In this document: piece by piece, positions 1 through 8,612 of the stretch
Layout: each line of letters starts with the position of its first letter
How positions within the stretch are numbered: the stretch's first letter is position 1
NCBI RefSeq assembly: GCF_001625365.1
Contig: NZ_LJJF01000001.1
Span: 3,170,501 to 3,234,500, forward strand
Direction of reading: 5' to 3'
From: Streptomyces sp. MJM8645
GTDB taxonomy: Bacteria; Actinomycetota; Actinomycetes; Streptomycetales; Streptomycetaceae
Length of the DNA: 64,000 nucleotides
The notes under the pieces: model-generated
Database searches by the model: none
The model's input: only the letters and a program-made list of their open reading frames with translations
What the model was told of the DNA's origin: nothing
Position numbers and translations under genes: made by a program

Positions 1-782
1 CCAAGGTCGACTCCGCCACCGGGCAGCCACTGGCCGGCGCCACCTTCCAGCTGTGGCACGAGACCAACGGCGTCCCCGGCCTCCAGACCACCGGCCCCAA
101 CCCCGACACTCCCGTCGGCTCCCCCTGCACCACCGGAGCGAACGGCGTCTGCTCCGCAACCGGCCTCCCCCTGGGCACCTACTACTGGCAGGAGACTGCC
201 GCACCCCCCGGCTACAACCTGCCGCAGCCCGCGGTGACGACCGTGGTCCTCGACACCGACGGACAGAGCATCCCCGTCACCGTCCAGGACACCAAGACCA
301 CCACCCCGACCGGCTCCACCACGGTCACCAAGGTCGACTCCGCCACCGGACAACCACTGGCCGGCGCCACCTTCCAGCTCTGGCACGAGACCAACGGCGT
401 CCCCGGCCTCCAAACCACCGGAACCAACCCCGACACCCCCGTCGGCTCCCCCTGCACCACCGGGGCGAACGGCACCTGCTCCGCGGACAACCTTCCGTTC
501 GGCACCTACTACTGGCAGGAGACCACCGCTCCCCCCGGCTACGAACTGCCCCAGACCGCGGTGACCACGGTCGAACTGACTGCGGACTGCCCGTGTGTGA
601 CGATCACGGTCGAGGACAAGAAGTGCCCGCCGAAGCCGTGTCCGCGCCCGCCACACTCATGGGCCTCGGCGGACTCATGGACCACGTGGGGCGAATGGAA
701 CCTCTGGGACCTGGTGCGCGGCAAGCCCGACCCGAACGAGGATTGCACGCCCGCGTCCCCCACCTCCTGGAAGCGCTCCTGA
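1..782 (+). CDS. SpaA/Cna_B-like repeat surface protein, 3' end only
   Basis: The reading frame is open from the left edge (first full codon at base 3), so the N-terminus is missing. Two prealbumin-like SpaA repeats of 109 residues lie in tandem; the 327-bp units start at bases 3 and 330 and are almost identical. Each has a TKVDSATG start, a GATFQLW strand and an E-x-APPGY end, the places where SpaA/Cna_B folds carry the Lys and acidic residue of an isopeptide bond. The tail is Cys/Pro-rich ([10 protein letters not shown]) and then Trp-rich, and the protein stops without an LPXTG motif, membrane helix or charged tail. Such repeats are stalks of secreted adhesins; export cannot be judged here because the start is absent. 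A hairpin follows the stop. Confidence 0.8.
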   Translation, partial: KVDSATGQPLAGATFQLWHETNGVPGLQTTGPNPDTPVGSPCTTGANGVCSATGLPLGTYYWQETAAPPGYNLPQPAVTTVVLDTDGQSIPVTVQDTKTTTPTGSTTVTKVDSATGQPLAGATFQLWHETNGVPGLQTTGTNPDTPVGSPCTTGANGTCSADNLPFGTYYWQETTAPPGYELPQTAVTTVELTADCPCVTITVEDKKCPPKPCPRPPHSWASADSWTTWGEWNLWDLVRGKPDPNEDCTPASPTSWKRS

Positions 783-826
783 AGGACCGCTCCGGCGCGA
801 GCGCGTGAGGGCATGACGCAATGGAC

Positions 827-860
827 CGGCCGGAGGAGCCCACAGGGGCTCCTCCGGCCG
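827..860 (+). terminator. Hairpin terminator after SpaA-like gene
   Basis: A perfect 14-bp stem (827-840 with 847-860) closes a 6-nt loop. There is no U-run, which is usual for actinobacterial terminators. It lies between the + strand SpaA-like gene and the end of metB, so it may serve both convergent genes. Confidence 0.7.
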
Positions 861-954
861 AGTGCGCCGGCAGCGCGTCAGGTGACCATCGCGGTCCCCG
901 GACTGCTCACCGAGGCCGGAGATCTTCGACAGGCTCCGGACTTCTGGGCGCGTC

Positions 955-2109
955 CTAGCCCAGCGCCTGCTTGAGGTCGGCGAGCAGGTCGTCGATCGAC
1001 TCGATGCCGACCGAGACGCGCACCAGGTCGGCGGGCACCTCCAGCGCCGAACCGGCCACCGAGGCGTGGGTCATCCGGCCCGGGTGCTCGATCAGCGACT
1101 CCACGCCGCCGAGCGACTCGCCGAGCGTGAACAGCTGCGCGCGGTTGCAGACCTCGACCGCCGCCTCCTCGCCGCCCTGGACCCGGAACGAGACCATGCC
1201 GCCGAAGGCCTTCATCTGCTTGGCGGCGATCTCGTGGCCGGGGTGCTCGGGCAGGCCCGGGTACAGCACCTGGCTGACCTTCGGGTGGCTCGCCAGCAGC
1301 TCGGCGACCTTCTCCGCGTTGGCGCTGTGCCGGTCCATCCGGACGCCCAGCGTCTTGATGCCGCGCAGCACCAGCCAGGCGTCGAACGGCCCGGAGACGG
1401 CGCCCATCGCGTTCTGGTGGTACGCCACCTCCTCGCCCAGGCTCGCGTCGGCCAGCACCAGCGCACCGCCGACCACGTCCGAGTGGCCGCCCATGTACTT
1501 GGTGGTCGAGTGCACGACCGCGTCCGCGCCGAGCGCGATCGGCTGCTGCAGGTACGGGCTGGCGAAGGTGTTGTCGACCACCAGCAGCGCGCCGGCGCCG
1601 TGCGCGACCTCGGCGAGCGCGGCCAGGTCGGTGATGCCCAGCAGCGGGTTGGACGGGGTCTCCACCCAGACCGCGCGGGTGTTGGGGCGCAGCGCGGCGC
1701 GGACGGTCGCCAGGTCCTGGGTGTTGGCGACGGAGAACTCGACGCCCCAGCGGGTCAGCACCTTGGCGAACAGCCGGAAGGTGCCGCCGTAGGCGTCGTT
1801 GGGGATCACGATGTGGTCGCCCGGCTTGAGGATGGTGCGCAGCAGGGTGTCCTCGGCGGCCAGGCCGGAGGCGAAGGCGAGGCCACGGGCGCCGCCTTCC
1901 AGTGCCGCGAGGCACTCCTCCAGCGCGGTGCGGGTCGGGTTGGCGCTGCGGCTGTACTCGTAGCCGCCCCGCAGGCCGCCCACCCCGTCCTGCTTGTAGG
2001 TGGACACCTGGTAGATCGGCGTGACGACGGCCCCGGTCTGGGGGTCTGCTTCCTGACCCGCGTGGATGGCGAGGGTCTCGAAGCCCTGGGGAAGCTGGTG
2101 CTCGGTCAT
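955..2109 (-). CDS. metB: Cystathionine gamma-synthase (PLP enzyme)
   Basis: This 384-residue protein is a full-length Cys/Met-metabolism PLP enzyme. It joins O-acyl-homoserine and cysteine to cystathionine in the cytoplasm; related gamma-lyases run the reverse flow. Diagnostic parts are the N-terminal [14 protein letters not shown] region, [11 protein letters not shown], and the PLP lysine in STTKYMGGH (K204). The start is ATG at 2107-2109. There is no Shine-Dalgarno, but TAGGCT on the minus strand (2116-2121) ends 6 nt before the ATG, which fits a leaderless transcript. It is divergent from msrA. The cystathionine beta-synthase gene lies 3.7 kb away, so both transsulfuration halves are close. 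A gamma-lyase role cannot be excluded from sequence alone. Confidence 0.9.
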   Translation of the reverse strand: MTEHQLPQGFETLAIHAGQEADPQTGAVVTPIYQVSTYKQDGVGGLRGGYEYSRSANPTRTALEECLAALEGGARGLAFASGLAAEDTLLRTILKPGDHIVIPNDAYGGTFRLFAKVLTRWGVEFSVANTQDLATVRAALRPNTRAVWVETPSNPLLGITDLAALAEVAHGAGALLVVDNTFASPYLQQPIALGADAVVHSTTKYMGGHSDVVGGALVLADASLGEEVAYHQNAMGAVSGPFDAWLVLRGIKTLGVRMDRHSANAEKVAELLASHPKVSQVLYPGLPEHPGHEIAAKQMKAFGGMVSFRVQGGEEAAVEVCNRAQLFTLGESLGGVESLIEHPGRMTHASVAGSALEVPADLVRVSVGIESIDDLLADLKQALG

Positions 2110-2280
2110 GGGTCGAGCCTAGTGGCCGTACGGGCCGGTGCCCTCCGGAACGTCCCAGCCCGCCGTGAACCGGGCCGGCCGTGGACCGGGGCGGCGGCGG
2201 AATCCGGGCGGCGCCGGAATCCGGGGGCGGCCCGCCGCGTTGAATCCTGCGCAACCCTCCCTACCCAGCTGGAGCAGGCC

Positions 2281-2946
2281 GTGCTGTTCAACCGCCACAA
2301 GACCTCGCTCGTTCCCGCCGACCAGGCGCTGCCCGGCCGGGAGTCGCCGGGCTTCGCGCTGCGCGAGCCGCACACCGTGCTCGGCCACCCGCTCACCGGG
2401 CCGTACCCGGACGGCCTGGAGGTGGCCGACTTCGGGCTGGGCTGCTTCTGGGGCGCCGAGCGGACGTTCTGGCGCCTGCCCGGCGTCTGGACGACGCTGG
2501 TCGGTTACCAGGGCGGCTACACCCCCCACCCGACGTACGAGGAGGTGTGCAGCGGGCTGACCGGGCACACCGAGGCGGTCCGGGTGGTGTTCGACCCCTC
2601 GCTGGTCTCCTACGAGCGGCTGCTGAAGACCTTCTGGGAGGCGCACGACCCGACCCAGGGCAACCGCCAGGGCAACGACGTCGGCACCCAGTACCGCTCC
2701 GCCGTCTACACCCACTCCCCCGTCCAGGCCGCCGCCGCGGCCGCCGGCCGGGACGCCTTCCAGCCGGCCCTGACCGCGCTCGGCTACGGCCCGATCACCA
2801 CCGAGATCGCCCCGGCGGGCCCGTTCTACCCGGCCGAGCCGTACCACCAGCAGTACCTGTCCGACGCCAAGAACCCGAACGGCTACTGCGGCCTCGGCGG
2901 CACCGGCGCCTCCTGCCCGATCGGCGTGGCCCGCACGCAGGGCTGA
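2281..2946 (+). CDS. msrA: Peptide-methionine (S)-S-oxide reductase MsrA
   Basis: The product has 221 residues. It repairs methionine-S-sulfoxide in proteins. The catalytic motif GCFWGAER is present about 57 residues in, followed by [25 protein letters not shown] and the EPYHQQYL region that binds substrate, so the MsrA fold is complete. I chose GTG at 2281 because GGAG sits at 2271-2274 and the N-terminus then reads VLFNRHKT, close to the MFLF(S/N)RxKT start I recall from streptomycete MsrA. The frame stays open upstream, but that part is unlike MsrA. It is divergently placed to metB, giving two sulfur-amino-acid genes on one intergenic region. Confidence 0.9.
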   Translation: MLFNRHKTSLVPADQALPGRESPGFALREPHTVLGHPLTGPYPDGLEVADFGLGCFWGAERTFWRLPGVWTTLVGYQGGYTPHPTYEEVCSGLTGHTEAVRVVFDPSLVSYERLLKTFWEAHDPTQGNRQGNDVGTQYRSAVYTHSPVQAAAAAAGRDAFQPALTALGYGPITTEIAPAGPFYPAEPYHQQYLSDAKNPNGYCGLGGTGASCPIGVARTQG

Positions 2947-3038
2947 CCGTCCGTGACCGTTCCGGCGGGCCGGCCACCCGAGGTGACCGCCCGCCGGTCG
3001 GGGCGCAGACTGGAAGGGCCAGCAGACGGGCCTGCCTC

Positions 3039-3079
3039 CTCCTCTCGCTGGACGGCCGGGCCGTCCGTGGGGAGAGGAG
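3039..3079 (+). promoter_or_regulatory. Leader hairpin covering the cupin gene's ribosome binding site
   Basis: CTCCTCTC (3039-3046) is the exact complement of GAGAGGAG (3072-3079), which is the Shine-Dalgarno of the ATG at 3086. A second 6-bp stem (3050-3055 with 3061-3066) stacks inside. The folded form would hide the ribosome binding site. Function is inferred from base pairing only. Confidence 0.5.
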
Positions 3080-3085
3080 TGCGCC

Positions 3086-3448
3086 ATGTCCGGTCTCGTC
3101 CGCATGAGCTTCGACGCCCCCGAGGAGGTCCGCCCCTTCGAGGAGGGCACGGGGGAACTGCGTCTGGTCAACCTGGACGCCGGCCCGGTGGGCCGGGCCG
3201 TGTTCCACCCGGGTTGGCAGTGGTCCAAGCACGTGAAGCCGATCGCCAAGACCGACAGCTGCCTGGCCGCCCACACGGGGTACGTGGTCTCGGGCCGGAT
3301 GAGGATCGTCATGGACGACGGTCAGGAGACCGAGTTCGGCCCGGGCGACCTGATGATCTGCCCGCCCGGGCACGATGCCTGGATCGTCGGCGACGAGCCG
3401 TGCGTGATCGTCGACTGGCAGGGTTTCGCCGACTACGCCAAGCGCTGA
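3086..3448 (+). CDS. Small cupin-domain protein
   Basis: A single-domain cupin of 120 residues. The two beta-barrel motifs are visible: HVKPI...DSC-AAHTGYVVSGRMRI (motif 1 with one His and a Glu-poor centre) and FGPGDLMICPPGHDAW (motif 2). The C-terminus is WQGFADYAKR, a typical end of small cupins. A strong Shine-Dalgarno, GGAGAGGAG, ends 6 nt before the ATG and can be masked by the leader hairpin. The metal ligands are only partly conserved, so enzyme activity is uncertain; a ligand-binding role is as likely. It stands alone on the + strand, convergent with the L,D-transpeptidase gene 26 bp away. Confidence 0.8.
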   Translation: MSGLVRMSFDAPEEVRPFEEGTGELRLVNLDAGPVGRAVFHPGWQWSKHVKPIAKTDSCLAAHTGYVVSGRMRIVMDDGQETEFGPGDLMICPPGHDAWIVGDEPCVIVDWQGFADYAKR

Positions 3449-3474
3449 CCCGCGCTGACCGGCGGCTCCCGGCG

Positions 3475-4770
3475 TCAGACGGCGCTGCCGGCCTTCCAGG
3501 CGGCCCAGCCGAGGTTCCAGCCGTTCAGGCCGTTGTCCGGCGCGACGGTCTTGTCACCGGAGTTCACGACCTCGACCACGTCGCCGACCATGGAGCTCTT
3601 GTAGAACTTGTAGCCGTCCGTGCTGCCGTCCTGCGCGCCCTTGGCGTCCTGGAGGCCGATGCAGCCGTGGCTGGTGTTCTGGCCGCCGAAGATCGACGAC
3701 GAGGACCAGTAGTTGCCGTGGATGAAGGTGCCCGAGGTGGTGAGCCGCTGGGCGTGCGGCACGTCCGCGATGTCGTACTCGCTGCCGAGGTTGACGGTCT
3801 GCGAGTTCATCCGGGTCTGCTGGAACTGCTCGGAGATCACCATCTTGCCGCCCCAGGTGCGGTGCTCGGGCGACCCGCCGGAGATCTTGTAGACGGCGCT
3901 GACCTGGCCGTCGGTGGTGACGGTGAGCTTCTTGGCGGCGAGGTCGGCGACGCTGGTCTGGGCGCGGCCGATGGTGAAGCGGACGTCCTTGGACTGGGTG
4001 CCGTAGACGCCCTTGGCGCCCTCGACGTCCTTGAGCCGGAGCTTGAGGGTGACCTTGGTGCCCTTGGCCCAGTACTCCTGCGGCCGGAAGTCGAGGCGGG
4101 TGCTGGAGAACCAGTACCCGACGATCTCGACACCCGGCTCGGCTATCACGGTGATCGCCTGCTGGACGGCCTTGCGGTCGGTGATCGGCTTGCTGAAGGT
4201 GATCGAGACGGGCATGCCGACGCCGACGACCGAGCCGTCCTCGGGCGTGAAGTAGCCGACGAAGGTGTTGGCCGGGGTGGCCGTGGTGAAGGTGGCGTTG
4301 GCGTCCGCCTCCAGCTTGTCCTTGTCGAGGGCGGTGGCGGCCACGGTGTACTTGGTGCCGCTGGCGGGGGCGGCGGCCGAGGTCCAGCTGGCGCCGTCGG
4401 AGGCGAGCTGGCCGGCCAGTTCCTTGCCCGTGGAGTCGGTGACCTTGACGGTGCCCAGGGTGCCGTTGCTGACGGTGACCTTGACCGGCTCGCTGAAGCT
4501 GGCGGAGGCGGCACCGTCCGCAGGGGTGACGGTGATGACGGCGGTCGAGGTCTTCGGCGCGCTGCTGGTCCCGCCGGAGCCGCTGCCCGCGCCCGGGGTT
4601 CCAGCGGAACCGCCCGAACCGCCCGAACCGCCCGAGCCGTTGGCGTCGGCGCTCTTGGTGTCGTTGCAGGCCGCGAGCAGCAGGACCGGCGCCCCGATCA
4701 GACCCGCGAGCACTCCGCGCCGGCTCCAGTTGCCTCCGCCTGCCCGCCCCTGACCGTCCCGTGCCGTCAC
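3475..4770 (-). CDS. L,D-transpeptidase lipoprotein (Ig-like domains plus YkuD)
   Basis: This 431-residue lipoprotein carries a twin-Arg-like SRRGVLAGLIGAP signal and a lipobox LLAAC (Cys about 35), then a Gly/Ser linker, two Ig-like domains (about 80-290) and a YkuD domain. The catalytic motif is HGN ... SHGCIGL with the nucleophile at C370, so the enzyme should form 3-3 cross-links in peptidoglycan outside the membrane. The family usually has Arg after SHGCI; here it is Gly, a small deviation. The start is GTG at 4768-4770 with AGGGAG about 8 nt upstream. Length and domain order match LdtMt2-type actinobacterial enzymes. It is transcribed alone; the next upstream gene on this strand is closed by a terminator. 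Confidence 0.88.
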   Translation of the reverse strand: MTARDGQGRAGGGNWSRRGVLAGLIGAPVLLLAACNDTKSADANGSGGSGGSGGSAGTPGAGSGSGGTSSAPKTSTAVITVTPADGAASASFSEPVKVTVSNGTLGTVKVTDSTGKELAGQLASDGASWTSAAAPASGTKYTVAATALDKDKLEADANATFTTATPANTFVGYFTPEDGSVVGVGMPVSITFSKPITDRKAVQQAITVIAEPGVEIVGYWFSSTRLDFRPQEYWAKGTKVTLKLRLKDVEGAKGVYGTQSKDVRFTIGRAQTSVADLAAKKLTVTTDGQVSAVYKISGGSPEHRTWGGKMVISEQFQQTRMNSQTVNLGSEYDIADVPHAQRLTTSGTFIHGNYWSSSSIFGGQNTSHGCIGLQDAKGAQDGSTDGYKFYKSSMVGDVVEVVNSGDKTVAPDNGLNGWNLGWAAWKAGSAV

Positions 4771-4892
4771 GTCGCGTCTCCCTGCTGATCATCCCGGGCA
4801 TTTACGGATACAGAAACGCAATCCGCCCGTGCACGGTTCCACCTCCGAAGGGTAAGCGATCGTATGAGATGACCCAACTTCCCGGTGAACAG

Positions 4893-4929
4893 GGAAAAAA
4901 CGCCCGGCCTGCGGGGCAGACCGGGCGTT
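4893..4929 (-). terminator. Intrinsic terminator of the 111-aa gene
   Basis: A 9-bp stem (4899-4907 with 4921-4929) and an A-run at 4895-4900, which is a T-run on the minus strand, form a classic rho-independent terminator just past the stop of the gene at 4963-5298. Confidence 0.85.
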
Positions 4930-4962
4930 CACGAGCGGTGACGAGCTCGCGGGGCGAGGCCG

Positions 4963-5298
4963 CTACTCGGCGGACTCGTCCACCACGTACTCGTCCCAAC
5001 CCTCGTTCTCGGGGTCGAACTCGGTCTGCGCCGACTCCCAGGTCGCCGAGGCCAGTTCGACACCCGGCACGTCGCCGAGCAGCGCCACCGGGTCGATGAA
5101 GTGGGCGAGCGAACCCGACGGGTCCACCTCGATGGCGTCGACGGACTGGGCGCGCTCGTCGTCGTCGAGGTACTCGTCCTCGGTCACCTGCTTCAGGGCG
5201 GCCGCCTTGAGCGCGCCCTCGTCGGTGATCTCCGCGATGAGCTCGATCTTGAGCCGGACGTAGCGCGGCTCGTCCTGGGTGGTTTCAGTGCTGGTCAT
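4963..5298 (-). CDS. Conserved acidic hypothetical protein
   Basis: The product has 111 residues and I do not recognise a named domain. It starts MTSTETTQDEPRYVRLKIEL, has an alpha/beta-looking first half (LIAEITDEGALKAAALKQV) and a very acidic second half ending EYVVDESAE. No signal or membrane segment is seen. The frame is open further upstream, but the ATG at 5296-5298 is chosen because TACGCT on the minus strand (5306-5311) lies 7 nt before it and no Shine-Dalgarno is present, consistent with a leaderless start. It has its own intrinsic terminator, so it is probably monocistronic. Confidence 0.7.
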   Translation of the reverse strand: MTSTETTQDEPRYVRLKIELIAEITDEGALKAAALKQVTEDEYLDDDERAQSVDAIEVDPSGSLAHFIDPVALLGDVPGVELASATWESAQTEFDPENEGWDEYVVDESAE

Positions 5299-5810
5299 GC
5301 GTGTGAGCGTACGGGAAGGGCCGGTCCCTCGGAGAAGGACCGGCCCTGCCGTTCTCCGCCTCGGTTCCCCCACCCGGGAACCGCGGAGACGCGCCGTGCG
5401 GCGCGCAGTACCGCGGGAGCCGCCGCACCCTGTCGACCGGCCGCAGCCGGACAGGGGCGGGACGACGGCACCTCCCGCGGAGGCCCCTCTCCCCCGTTGC
5501 CGGGTTGGAGGGCGGACACGGCGGGCCGGGTCAGGACCGCCCGACGTGTCCGGAGCCGACCGCGTCCGCCGGGGAGCCGCTCCCGGACGGTTGCCGTCGT
5601 CTCGCTCGGCGTCTTGCCGTTGACCACCACGATGCCGGACGGTTGTTAACCGCGTGCTGCGGGCAGGTGACGCCGGTGTACCACTTCGCCCGTGGGCGAA
5701 CCGCGGGCAAAACGTGGGCGAAACCTCGTCCGCCCCGCCGACCGGAGCCGGTGGCGGGGTCGGGGTCGGTCAGGGCCCGCCGGGGCCGGTCAGGGCCGGC
5801 GCCGGACGGG
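5299..5810. other. Intergenic stretch with hairpins and short repeats
   Basis: No open frame here looks like a real protein. An 11-bp perfect stem (5317-5327 with 5337-5347) lies just upstream of the 111-aa gene. Further right are CGGTT-GTT-AACCG (5640-5652), the near-loopless palindrome TTCGCCC-GT-GGGCGAA (5685-5700), and a second copy of CGTGGGCGAA at 5713-5722. The stretch follows the stop of cystathionine beta-synthase, so part of it may end that transcript. Confidence 0.5.
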
Positions 5811-7211
5811 TCAGTGCGCGGCGCGGCCGGCGAGGAAGCCCAGCAGGTCCTGGCGGGTGACGATGCCCTGCGGCTTGCCGTCCACCAGCACCACCGCGGC
5901 GTCGGCCTTCTCCAGCACGGTCATCAGGTTGGTGACCGTCTCGCCCGCACCGACGACCGGCAGCGGCTTGGACATCACCCGGTCCAGCGTGTCGGTCAGC
6001 TCGATCTCCTTCGCGAAGACGCCCTCCAGCAGCAGCTTCTCCGCCACCGAGCCGATCACCTCGCCGGCCATGATGTCGGGGTGCCCGGCCCCCGGGGAGA
6101 CCACCGGCATCTGCGAGACGCCGTACTCGCGCAGCACCCGGACCGCCTCGGCGACCGTCTCGTTCGGGTGCATGTGGACGAACTGCGGGATGCCCTCGTG
6201 CTCGATGGCGTCCTTGCGGGCCAGCACCTCGCCGATGTGCGCCTCGTCGGTGGCCGAGGGCAGGAAGCCGTAGTCGGCCATCCAGTCGTCGTTGAAGATC
6301 TTGGACAGGTAGCCGCGGCCGCCGTCCGGCAGCAGCACCACCACGACGTCGTCCGGGCCCAGGCCCTTGGCCACCTCCAGCGCGGCCACCACGGCCATGC
6401 CGCAGGAGCCGCCGACCAGCAGGCCCTCCTCCTTGGCCAGGCGGCGGGTCATCTGGAAGGAGTCCTTGTCGGAGACGGCGACGATGCCGTCGGCGACGTC
6501 ACGGTCGTAGGCGGTCGGCCAGAAGTCCTCGCCCACGCCCTCGACCAGGTACGGCCGGCCGGTGCCGCCCGAGTAGACCGAGCCCTCCGGGTCGGCGCCG
6601 ATCACCTTGACCTTGCCGCCCGAGACCTCCTTCAGGTAGTTGCCGGTGCCGGAGATGGTGCCGCCGGTGCCGACGCCCGCCACGAAGTGGGTGATCCGGC
6701 CCTCGGTCTGCTCCCACAGCTCCGGACCGGTGGAGTGGTAGTGCGAGGCCGGGTTGTCCGGGTTGGAGTACTGGTCCGGCTTCCAGGCGTTCGGGGTCTC
6801 CCGGACGAGCCGGTCGGAGACGTTGTAGTACGAGTCCGGGTGCTCGGGGGCCACGGCGGTGGGACAGACGACCACCTCGGCGCCGTACGCGCGCAGGGTG
6901 TTGATCTTGTCGGTGGACACCTTGTCCGGACAGACGAAGATGCACTTGTAGCCCTTCTGCTGGGCCACGATCGCCAGGCCGACACCGGTGTTGCCGGAGG
7001 TCGGCTCGACGATGGTGCCGCCCGGCTTCAGGGCGCCCGAGGCCTCGGCGGCCTCGATCATGCGCATCGCGATGCGGTCCTTCACCGAGCCGCCGGGGTT
7101 GAAGTACTCGACCTTCGCCAGCACTGTCGCGCTGATGCCCTCGGTGACCTTGTTCAGCTTGACCAGCGGCGTGTTGCCGACGAGGTCGATGATCGAGTTG
7201 TGGTACCGCAC
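5811..7211 (-). CDS. Cystathionine beta-synthase
   Basis: The product has 466 residues: a PLP fold-type II core (1-320) and two C-terminal CBS domains. It condenses serine and homocysteine to cystathionine. The PLP lysine is in NPGGSVKDR, the Asn loop in TSGNTGVG, and the phosphate-binding GTGGTISG loop is present. The CBS pair (SQMPVV and VVLVDGKPQGIVTRQDLL) usually binds adenosyl ligands. I chose GTG at 7209-7211, preceded by GGGAGG, over an ATG at 7233-7235 that would overlap the ribosome site; the protein then begins VRYHNSIIDLVGNTPLV as in relatives. TAGGCT on the minus strand (7259-7264) is a likely -10. An unusually C-rich tract lies upstream. Confidence 0.92.
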   Translation of the reverse strand: MRYHNSIIDLVGNTPLVKLNKVTEGISATVLAKVEYFNPGGSVKDRIAMRMIEAAEASGALKPGGTIVEPTSGNTGVGLAIVAQQKGYKCIFVCPDKVSTDKINTLRAYGAEVVVCPTAVAPEHPDSYYNVSDRLVRETPNAWKPDQYSNPDNPASHYHSTGPELWEQTEGRITHFVAGVGTGGTISGTGNYLKEVSGGKVKVIGADPEGSVYSGGTGRPYLVEGVGEDFWPTAYDRDVADGIVAVSDKDSFQMTRRLAKEEGLLVGGSCGMAVVAALEVAKGLGPDDVVVVLLPDGGRGYLSKIFNDDWMADYGFLPSATDEAHIGEVLARKDAIEHEGIPQFVHMHPNETVAEAVRVLREYGVSQMPVVSPGAGHPDIMAGEVIGSVAEKLLLEGVFAKEIELTDTLDRVMSKPLPVVGAGETVTNLMTVLEKADAAVVLVDGKPQGIVTRQDLLGFLAGRAAH

Positions 7212-7265
7212 GGGGGTCCTCCCGGTTGTGGGCATGCGAGTGCTTTCGGTACTGCAAAGCCTAGG

Positions 7266-7375
7266 CCGTGCCGCCCGCCCCAGCCCGCCCTTCCGCCCCA
7301 CCCGCCCCTCGCCCCGCCCCGGCCCCGCGCGGCGGCCCCGCCACCCGCCCCCTCCCCCCAATGGCCCAGCCCCGC
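7266..7375. repeat. C-rich tract (G-rich on minus strand)
   Basis: Many C-runs of three to six bases follow one another with one- to three-base spacers between the CBS promoter and the SGNH hydrolase gene. The minus strand therefore has enough G-runs for G-quadruplex folding. This is read from composition only. Confidence 0.5.
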
Positions 7376-7467
7376 AGGTAGCCCCGGCCCCCGCGCGGGT
7401 AGGAGGGGGGTGCAGGCATCGCCATGGCCCCGGAGGGGGCGGCACCAGGACGCGAAGGGGGCATCGG

Positions 7468-8550
7468 ATGCCAGGGGCACAGGACTCGCGGGCCCGGGTG
7501 GCCCGCCGGATCGCCACCGCGGCGGCGTACGGCGGCGGCGGGCTCGGCCTGCTGGGCGTGGGACTGGTGGGCGTGCTGCTCACCGAGAGCAAGCTGGCGA
7601 TCCAGGCCATCGGCGTGCTGGAGGGCGATCCGCCCAAGGCCGACGGCGTCTACGGCGAGGCCTTCGCCGACAGCTCCGCCGCCACGCAGCCGCCGCTGGT
7701 GCTGGCCGTCCTCGGCGACTCCACCGGCGCCGGCCTCGGTGTGCTGCGGGCCCGGGAGACCCCGGGCGCGCTGCTGGCCGCGGGCCTGGCCTCGGTGGCC
7801 GAGCGCCCGGTCCGGCTGGTCAACGTGGCCCGCTCCGGCGGCCGTTCCGCCCACCTCTCGGGCCAGCTGGAGCAGGCGCTGCCGCACCACCCGGACGTCG
7901 CCGTGCTCATGATCGGCGCCAACGACGTGACCCGGCACAGCCCGGCCCAGCTGGCCGTCCGCCAGCTCGGCGAGGCCGTCGCGGCGCTGCGGGCGAACGG
8001 CTGCGAGGTGGTGGTCGGCACCTGCCCGGACCTCGGGACGATCAAGCCGGTGCACCCGCCGCTGCGCTGGGTGGCCCGCCGGCTGAGCCGCCAGCTGGCG
8101 GCCGCGCAGACCATCGCGGTCGTGGAGGCCGGCGGCCGGACGGTCTCGCTGGGCTCGCTGCTGGGCCCGGAGTTCGCGGCGCGCCCGGAGATGTTCGCCG
8201 CCGACCGCTACCACCCGTCCGCCCAGGGCTACGCGACGGCCGCGATGGCCGTGCTGCCCTCGGTGTGCGCCGCGCTCGGCCTCTGGCCGGAGGAGGAGCG
8301 CCCGGCCGCACCCGTGCCGGGCGGGACGGTGCTGCCGGTGGCGATGGCCGCCGCCGCCGCGGCCGGGCGTTCGGGCACCGAGGTCGCGGCCGTCGAGACG
8401 GAGGGCGCCGGCCGCCGCTGGGCGTTGCTGCGCCACCGGCTGCGGGTCGGGCTGCCCGGCTCGTGGACACCCGAGGAGACCCGGGAAGGGGCCGTTCCAG
8501 AGGCCGGCGACACGTCGGCCAGCTCACACGCCGGGACGGGTGACGCCTGA
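7468..8550 (+). CDS. SGNH/GDSL-family hydrolase with N-terminal membrane anchor
   Basis: The product has 360 residues. A hydrophobic segment (about 16-38, AAAYGGGGLGLLGVGLVGVLL) precedes the hydrolase domain and should anchor it or act as an uncleaved signal. The block I motif is GDSTGAG with the nucleophilic Ser, block III is GANDV, and block V is DRYHPSAQG with the catalytic Asp/His pair, so a complete SGNH esterase triad is present. The C-terminal 70 residues are a low-complexity tail. The substrate is unknown; relatives are lipases, deacylases or carbohydrate esterases. AAGGGGG lies about 8 nt upstream of the ATG at 7468. The gene is divergent from cystathionine beta-synthase and 62 bp before the thiolase. 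Confidence 0.85.
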   Translation: MPGAQDSRARVARRIATAAAYGGGGLGLLGVGLVGVLLTESKLAIQAIGVLEGDPPKADGVYGEAFADSSAATQPPLVLAVLGDSTGAGLGVLRARETPGALLAAGLASVAERPVRLVNVARSGGRSAHLSGQLEQALPHHPDVAVLMIGANDVTRHSPAQLAVRQLGEAVAALRANGCEVVVGTCPDLGTIKPVHPPLRWVARRLSRQLAAAQTIAVVEAGGRTVSLGSLLGPEFAARPEMFAADRYHPSAQGYATAAMAVLPSVCAALGLWPEEERPAAPVPGGTVLPVAMAAAAAAGRSGTEVAAVETEGAGRRWALLRHRLRVGLPGSWTPEETREGAVPEAGDTSASSHAGTGDA

Positions 8551-8612
8551 TCTACCAGGCGGTAACTTTCCTCCCGGACGCCAGTCCGCCGTCACCCAGC
8601 GAGGAGCCCGCC

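Noticed and set aside
5505..8543. A 1012-codon + strand frame over CBS and the SGNH hydrolase
   Set aside because: Antisense to CBS and out of frame with the hydrolase; product lacks any fold signal.
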